A stretch of DNA of 64,000 nucleotides from assembly GCA_038496445.1 (NCBI GenBank), contig JALMLS010000561.1:62001-126000 (forward strand), given 5' to 3'. Below are positions 57,896 through 64,000 of this stretch, one piece after another. This DNA is from Trichosphaerium sp. ATCC 40318 (lineage: Eukaryota; Discosea; Flabellinia; Trichosidae). The notes beneath the pieces were generated by a model, which was not told the origin of the DNA, did not search any database, and was given only the letters and a program-made list of their open reading frames with translations. Numbering within the stretch: the stretch's first letter is position 1; every line of letters begins with the position of its first letter. Made by a program: the position numbers and the translations under genes.

Positions 57896-60800
57896 ATGAA
57901 GCTAATTATTAGCTTGTCATTTGCAGCTTTAGTATTGCTTGGTAACTAAATTAACAATTCATCTCTAAAACGAGTTATACTTTACGGAGAGATTTCATAC
58001 AAGGCATAGGTACAACATTTGGACAAGATATAATCACGTGGACAGAATTTATCACAGAAGTATCTACCACATGTCAAAATACTATAAACGCAACAAATTT
58101 GATCACGTGGAACGTAAGAGATCCCACTGTGCCTATTCAATTCGAGTTTTTTCGCATAGACACTCCGTTTACGACTACAAGTGAGATTATACGAAATAAC
58201 GCATACGATACACCTGTAGCGAATCCACGTGCGTTTTTAAAAAATTGAAAAACTTCAATTTTGATAAAAAGAACTTCTTGCTCATCGGAACAAGGCAAAT
58301 GGTATTTTTATGGTGATGTTGTATCTAGCTCGATGAGAGATAGGTCTAGTGCTTTCTTGATGATTGATAAAGATACACAGCAAGTCCTCGGAGGATACAA
58401 CTTATTCGAATCTGTACATTTAACACCAACTTTTGTTTTTATGCCTTTTTAAGGTTTGGTTGCTGAATTGTCGTAGCGACCTGCTTTTGCAACAATAATA
58501 AGAGGAGGTCCTGGAAGTATATTATATCAATCAGAGGGTTCTTTGTTCCCTATAACAACAAAGCGAGATATGTTGATGGACGGTAAGAAATCGAAAAAGT
58601 TTTTGTTTTCTCTTTTCTAAAAGTAGCACTAGTGCCAAAGCATTCTTTACATTGTACGAACTCAGAACATGATCACATACACAGTCATAGCAAAAGAGGT
58701 TTCTTTGGATACGCACATAATGTACTACCATTAAACTATCCTTACTACACCGCGAGGGTACGACAGATTTCAAGTTTCTACCAGAAAGTTAATTGGTTTT
58801 TCGAGATAGCTTTCAATAGATATCACTTCACAAGTTTTTCAGCGCAACAGACAAAGCGATGAGTTCGTTCTTGACTGGATAACTGGTACTATTGCATGGG
58901 GTAGTTGGATATACGAACGTGATTACGCAGTCAAGCTAAAAATAGCAAGCATCTTCTACTATACAGAAGCAGGTAAGACCATTCTTCTTTGATTCTAAAA
59001 TTCTTCGGACCAAGTAATTGTGTAGCGTTGGATCCTTATGATGGGTTGACTGGTGATAGCGAACAAGCTCTAGCAGCTGTAGAAAATCAATACAGTTCCA
59101 ACACGTGCGCTTTCTTTAAAGACTTCGAAGTAATATTTAAAACAGGAACAAACAAGCAGTGCCTAGAGAGACTGCAATGGTTATATTCTCTAGCGACTCA
59201 ATCTTTTCTACAAGTGGTTTTGCAGATATAAATAGTTTCTGTTCATCACGGAGTGTTGCTGCAACTTCGATAGGATGGGCTTTTGCTTATGGGTCATTTG
59301 TATGTCTATCAGCAAGAAAGTGAACAAAATGGGTATTAACTTTTTGTAAAGACAGTAATGTTACATGAAATAGGACACAATGCAGGGAGTCTCCACACTC
59401 GCTGTTATGGTACAGTAAGTATACCTGGATTTGAAGGACTTGGAAATATTGATCGTTGTGGAACTGAGAATGGTTGTGATACTTCAGGAACAGAAGCTAC
59501 TCAACGTACAGTGTTTCTGACATAGATATTTTCAATGAGATTGTTTACTTTATTCCTAGCATCAATAATGTCTACTGGATGTGACACACCTCTTGCTGCA
59601 TACCTAGGAAGAGAAAACTTCTATGGTTTAAGTAGTGAACGTGTTCCAATCACGTTACGTGCAGCAGTAGCTTTCCGCAGAGGCACGTTAAAATTGGTTA
59701 CTACTAACATGTTAATAAATCCGTTTAGTTACTTCACAGCTCTCAGATTGTTTACCCGATTGGGTTCACAATGATGTGACAGTGAATTGTGCTGATTTAT
59801 TTGATACTATCCCGCCTACTACATCGCCAACAACTCAAATGCCAACCTTATCCCCTACTGAGTCACCAACTGATGCACCAACGGATCTACCTTCGAACCC
59901 TCCAACTGTTGCACCAACGGATGCGCCTACAACCACTCCAACTAATGCACCTACTGAGTTACCAACTGCATCCCCTACAAACGCGCCAACCAATGCACCA
60001 ACAGACACTCCAACTGATGCACCAACGGATCCACCTACGAACCCTCCAACTGTTGCGCCAACTGATGCACCAACAGATGCGCCAACTGATGCGCCAACTG
60101 ATCTACCATCAACGTCACCTACAGCTGTGACAATGCCTCCTACAGTAACTCCAACCACAGAACCTCCTTCAACAAATGCCCCAACTTTAGCACCAACAAC
60201 AGCTCCAACAACACTACCCACTACCATGCCCCAAACGACTGCATCGCCAACAACTCAATCACCAACTAATGTACCAACCACAGCGCCTACGGTGATGCCC
60301 ACTTCACCCCCTACAACCGAGGCTCCAACTATAGAGCCTCCAACAACGCTTACACCAACTACAATAATGCCCCAAACTACCCTACAGCCTGTTACACAGG
60401 CTCCAACAAACTCTCCAACTGTTGCTCCCACGAATATCCCGACACTACCTCCAACTACACCACATCCTACAACACTAACTCCAACAACGATACCTACTTC
60501 TGTACCAACAGAAACGCCTACAGCATCGCCTACCGCTGTTTCAGCACCTACCCAAGTTCCAACTATTGCTCCAACTGTTGCACTAACAAACGCTCCAACT
60601 TCTGCTCCTTCAACACAACCAACAACAATGGCCACAGCTTCTCCAACTCCTGTGACACCCACAGTAGATTCCACAGCCGTACCAACAAGTGCTACTTCAC
60701 CAACAATTGGTACCACTCCTATTCCGCGAGTGGATGTAGAACTGGCTTGCATAAGCCTTCAAGGAACTAGTTGCATGTAAGGGCATTACCTAACTCGAGT

Positions 60801-60967
60801 GTGCTTCTTAAAACTAATTACTTCTTTGTAGATGTTCTAGAACTGCTTGCCCATGCACTTCCTCTTCTTGTACATGCACAAGACCTTCAGGCTTTTTTTT
60901 AGCATGTGTACAAGTATTAACCTCCCAGAGAGTTCGTATAGCTGCAAACGGCATGGCGTGTTGTTGA
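57896..60967 (+). CDS. Secreted M11 (gametolysin)-like zinc metallopeptidase with PTDAPT mucin tail
   Basis: Paralogue of the gene at 5.2-8.0 kb, exon for exon. Signal peptide MKLIISLSFAALVLL, then after an intron DIITWTEFITEVSTTCQNTI, FEFFRIDTPFTT, GKWYFYGDVVSSSMRDRSSA, LDWITGTIAWGSWIYERDYA, ALDPYDGLTGDSEQALAAVE and TAMVIFSSDS. The zinc site is LHEIGHNAGSLHTRCYG, then Met-turn IMSTGC and YLGRENFYGLSSERVPI. The long last exons encode about 300 residues of Thr/Pro repeats (PTDAPTDAPTDAPTDLPS, PTTAPTTLPTTMPQTT), a different unit from the 5 kb copy. A Cys-rich end follows (CSRTACPCTSSSCTCTRPSG) after an intron near 60.78 kb. Extracellular, probably heavily O-glycosylated. Confidence 0.85.
59800..60720 (+). 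repeat. Low-complexity Thr/Pro/Ala coding repeat
   Basis: Short imperfect 12-bp units (Pro-Thr-x-x / Ala-Pro-Thr) repeated for about 900 bp in the mucin part of the metallopeptidase. The reverse strand stays open as Val/Gly-rich frames. Confidence 0.85.
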
Positions 60968-61519
60968 TTTTGTATATTTATTTTAAATACATCGTATTAG
61001 TAGCACGCACCCATCTATTTGTAGATTATAGAGTCAATTCCATAGACACATGATTTTTTGAACAATCGAATCACTTTGTTAAGTAACGTATCTTGCCTTA
61101 ACGTAGCCTTTTGAACTCTTCATAGTATCCAAAACGCTTTCTACTTGCCGCATTACATTAGCACAATCAAGAATGAACAACGGAAGGTAACTTTAAACGT
61201 TTGTTGACTCATCCCGCCAAAAAAATACTTATCAAACTGCCTTTTGTACCTTTCTTACGCCATTTAGTGTTAACGGTACAGCTTTTCCGACTAATTTACT
61301 CAGTTTACCACCTGACATACTGGTACACCTCCGCAAACGCTAGAAATACCACTACTAACGCGCACATAGGTCGAAATTAGTAATTACGATAAAGACGCGT
61401 TCATTGCCGTCCATTCCCTGTCAAAACAAGCGGCTGTAAGCACTCATTTTACTAAGTACGATATTTTGATACACTTGACATTCAGTGAACGATGTGTTAT
61501 TGATTTTTACCGCTTTTAA
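60968..61519. other. Intergenic, may hold an unseen first exon
   Basis: No gene recognised. The MORN_2 gene downstream lacks a clear start, so one short 5' exon may lie here. Confidence 0.4.
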
Positions 61520-62883
61520 GGAGTCTGAGCAAGCGTGGTTTATGGCAGCTCTGGCATAAGAATGGATGTATAAAATACAAGCACTACTTCAAAGACGGTA
61601 AAGAACATGGGCCAATCATGGAGTGGTTCGACAATGGGCAACTACATCAGAAAACTCAAAAAAAGAATGGTAAATATTTTGGTCAAATGAAACTATGGCA
61701 TGAAAATGGTCAATTGTCATTAACTGGTTCTTTAAATTGTAATCAAAAGGCTGATGGAGAGGTAAAACAGTGGTATGACAATGGTAACTTGAGAAGCTGT
61801 ATTGTGTTTAAAGATGGTAAACCTGATGGAGAGTCCAAAGAGTGGCATGATAATGGTCAATTAGAAAATCACAGTTATTTCAAGGAAGGTAAGAAGCACG
61901 GAGATGTTAGAAGATGGAATAAACAAGGAATTATGATGTTCAGTGGTAGCTATAAGGACGGACAAGAACAAGGTGAACATAAGACTTGGGACGGAGAGCA
62001 TATTATAGAATTTCTTATCTATGGAAAGACAAGTTGTGGCCATGTGTCAGTTGAGGAGAAGAGCTATCACCTAGGCATTTTGTTAAGCTCAATATGCTAC
62101 AAACAGTATGACGATGATGACAAACAGTGTTATGAAGAGGATGGTAAAGGAATCAGGATCAGAGATAGACGTATAAGTAAGCACTATAGGCGTAACAAAC
62201 ATGAATCAAAGCATGGAGAATACGTTAAGTATTCTACAGGTGGAGTACTTGAAGTTCAGTGTTTTTACAAAGAAGGGCGTAAAGACGGTGCTCACAAAGA
62301 GTGGCACAGTAATGGTCAGTTAAAGTCTGAAATGTTTTACAAAGATGACAAGATGGAAGGAGAAGATAAAGCATGGAATAGCAGAGGACAATTGGTCAGA
62401 CAGTTTAACTATGTTGAAGATGAGAAGGACGGAGTATGTAAAGAATGGAGTGATGGTGGATGTTTAATTACACTCTGTTGTTACAAGAAAGGTGATCTAG
62501 ATGGAGAGTTTGAGACGTGGCATAGTCGTGGTATTTATAATACTCATTGCTTCTATAACAACTCGGTTAATGTTGGGAAGTATCAGGAATGGAATAATAA
62601 GGGGAGATTGATAAAAGAATGTTTTTACAACAAAGATGGAAATAAAGAAGGAGACTACAAAAGATGGTATGATTATGGAGAATTAGAAAAGTCTTGCTAT
62701 TACAAGAATGGCGTAAAACATGGGTTGTTTATGCATAATAAGAAAAGGCGAGGTGTTGAATATAAAGGCTTTGATAATGGCAAAGAAATCAATTATAAGG
62801 AGATATATGACGAGAATATGGCACTTAAAGAAGAAAATGTAAAACTTAAGGAACAAATAAGGGCATTGTTAAATAAACAGTAA
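61520..62883 (+). CDS. Large MORN_2/YwqK-type repeat protein with C-terminal leucine zipper
   Basis: A long uninterrupted frame of about 450 codons. It enters after a likely acceptor (cttttaag at about 61519) with SLSKRGLWQLWHKNGCIKYK and includes an internal ATG at 61618. It carries about 14 units near the consensus G..KEWHxNGQLKxxxFYKxGKxDGxxK (HYFKDGKEHGPIMEWFDNGQ, CFYKEGRKDGAHKEWHSNGQ, CYKKGDLDGEFETWHSRG). The C terminus is a heptad helix (ENMALKEENVKLKEQIRALL), suggesting dimerisation. Bacterial YwqK homologues are annotated as antitoxins, but in eukaryotes and giant viruses these repeats are general interaction modules. The true first exon is unresolved. Confidence 0.75.
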
Positions 62884-63514
62884 AGTTTTGATTCATGGAA
62901 GAAAATAACAGAAGTATTGTTTAAGATATCCAACGTGGATATGTACAATTCCACACAAGTAGATGACAAGTTTGTGCTTGAACGTAGGGTAAACTTGTCC
63001 TTATTTTTAAGAGAACTATTAATTCAACTGGAGCCAAATAAGGCCTATTAAATACTGACTAGCATTTATTGGGCCTTCTTGGATGAGCGAAAAGCGTACT
63101 TTGGCACCTAAATAAACTCGTTATTTTGACAGAAGTTTACTTGTGTCACGTGACCTACACAAGCAGCGCTAAACAATAGGCCACAAAAACCAGTACGTTT
63201 ATTGATAGTCATAAATATCCGCACGTGTAACGTAAAAATGGCAGTGAAAAAATGTCTGTTTGAATGGTCTTGATTTTCTCGATTTCTTTTTGTTTTTATC
63301 TCCTGTGTACACTTTGTTCCGTATTGCCGAACAAAATTACGCGTCATTTAGAGGTTAGTGAGTTTGAAAACGCTTTTGTTGATAAACCTTTATTATTTCT
63401 GCTCTAAACGCCAAGTGGTCTTAAGAAACCGCGTTTACCAAACTATAAAGCCTTCTCATAGTTTTTTAGCGAAAAGAAGTAAGAAACGTACTGAATCACT
63501 CACAAACACCTTAA
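62884..63514. other. Intergenic
   Basis: No gene recognised. CACGTG palindromes near 63147 and 63220 lie 300-370 bases before the SAP gene start. Confidence 0.5.
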
Positions 63515-64000
63515 ATGAGATTGAGTCGCACGTATACAGATGTTTGGACCGTAATTGATTGCAGAAATGGCGGTCGTAGAATAAAAAGGCTACCAGTCGC
63601 ATGTCCTACGATGGCAGAGGCCAACGCTGAGGCCAAAGCGATATTCTGGTCGTACGGTAGTGACTTAGATGATCCAGACGAAACAGACGAGCCAGGAAAA
63701 CCGTATGAAGCATTTTCTTCAACTTGTATTGGTTCTGGATCTATTATGATCACAGTAGAAGAGCTATCACCAGGTTATATGACAGTCAAAGAACTAAGAG
63801 CGCTGTGCGAGAAGTGGGGACTCTCAAGCAAAGGGAAAAAAAATGAGCTTAAATCAGCTTGTTTTCAAGAAATGACAAAAATCCAAGCGAAAAAAGAAGC
63901 AGATGAAGAAGAGGATGAGGATGAAGATGAGGACGAAGAAGAGGCTGACGATGAGGATGAAGGTAGTGTTAGGGATGATGGTAAAGTAGAAGCGGTGAAA
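63515..64000 (+). CDS. SAP-domain protein, 5' part (runs off the window)
   Basis: ATG 63515 opens MRLSRTYTDVWTVIDCRNGG and stays open to the window edge. Residues about 87-120 form a SAP motif (MTVKELRALCEKWGLSSKGK then KNELKSACFQEM), a helix-extended-helix fold that binds DNA or RNA. An acidic Glu/Asp-rich tract follows (KKEADEEEDEDEDEDEEEAD). SAP plus acidic tracts is common in chromatin and RNA-processing proteins. The frame lacks introns so far. Identity beyond the SAP motif needs the missing 3' part. Confidence 0.8.
   Translation, partial: MRLSRTYTDVWTVIDCRNGGRRIKRLPVACPTMAEANAEAKAIFWSYGSDLDDPDETDEPGKPYEAFSSTCIGSGSIMITVEELSPGYMTVKELRALCEKWGLSSKGKKNELKSACFQEMTKIQAKKEADEEEDEDEDEDEEEADDEDEGSVRDDGKVEAVK

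Noticed and set aside
59835-60752. Long Val/Gly-rich minus-strand frames
   Set aside because: Antisense shadows of the PTDAPT mucin tail; no start context, splice sites or domain.
61520-62883. Toxin-antitoxin module, from the YwqK antitoxin annotation of relatives
   Set aside because: No toxin partner gene is adjacent, and the repeats are generic interaction modules in eukaryotes.

Overview
The window is nuclear DNA from an AT-rich, intron-dense eukaryotic microbe. The support is a spliceosomal U2 snRNA gene, eukaryotic-type tRNAs, and many genes cut by short introns (about 29 to 300 nt, GT-AG plus some GC-AG). Protein families are typical of free-living protists: gametolysin-like metallopeptidases with Thr/Pro mucin tails, a beta-helix/GCC-repeat surface protein, GH28 and GH59 glycosidases, and MORN_2/YwqK-type repeat proteins. 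A stramenopile or similar protist is plausible, but no marker in the window fixes the lineage.

Layout. 0-5 kb: tail of an unidentified gene, dephospho-CoA kinase, U2 snRNA and an inverted truncated U2 copy. 5-8 kb (-): secreted M11-like metallopeptidase. 9-11 kb: small ORF, tandem tRNA-His and tRNA-Gln, and a PSI-like membrane protein. 11-16 kb: inositol polyphosphate kinase and a beta-helix/GCC-repeat receptor-like protein. 16.4-17.4 kb: dispersed repeat copy A. 18-23 kb: DeSI/PPPDE peptidase, a small unknown gene, and THUMPD1/Tan1 divergent from an unknown helical protein. 24-28 kb (-): four-TM protein, a second PSI-like gene and a 5'-truncated third copy. 28.7-31 kb (-): F-box-like/LRR-like repeat protein. 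31-34 kb (-): GH28 enzyme. 34.5-35.3 kb: decayed TKL kinase. 35-37.4 kb (-): C2-domain protein. 38-43 kb (-): large coiled-coil protein. 43-45 kb (-): M14 carboxypeptidase. 46-49 kb: unknown gene, repeat copy B (inverted relative to A) and a small MORN_2 gene. 50-53.6 kb (-): Sua5/YrdC and a repeat protein with a restriction-endonuclease-like end. 54-57.6 kb: GH59 galactosylceramidase-like with an N-terminal beta-trefoil. 58-61 kb: second M11-like metallopeptidase. 61.5-62.9 kb: large MORN_2 protein. 63.5 kb to the end: SAP-domain protein, cut by the window edge.

Themes. Secreted enzymes that would act on proteins, pectin and glycolipids (two M11, M14, GH28, GH59) sit among tRNA-modification genes (THUMPD1, Sua5), CoA synthesis and inositol phosphate signalling. 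Several families have copies far apart in the window: M11, PSI, MORN_2, U2 and the dispersed repeat. This suggests segmental duplication and inversion. The palindrome CACGTG is heavily over-represented, and several GC-AG introns begin GCACG.

Exon boundaries were read by eye from reading frame, splice consensus and paralogue comparison. Spans run from the first to the last supported coding base and include introns.
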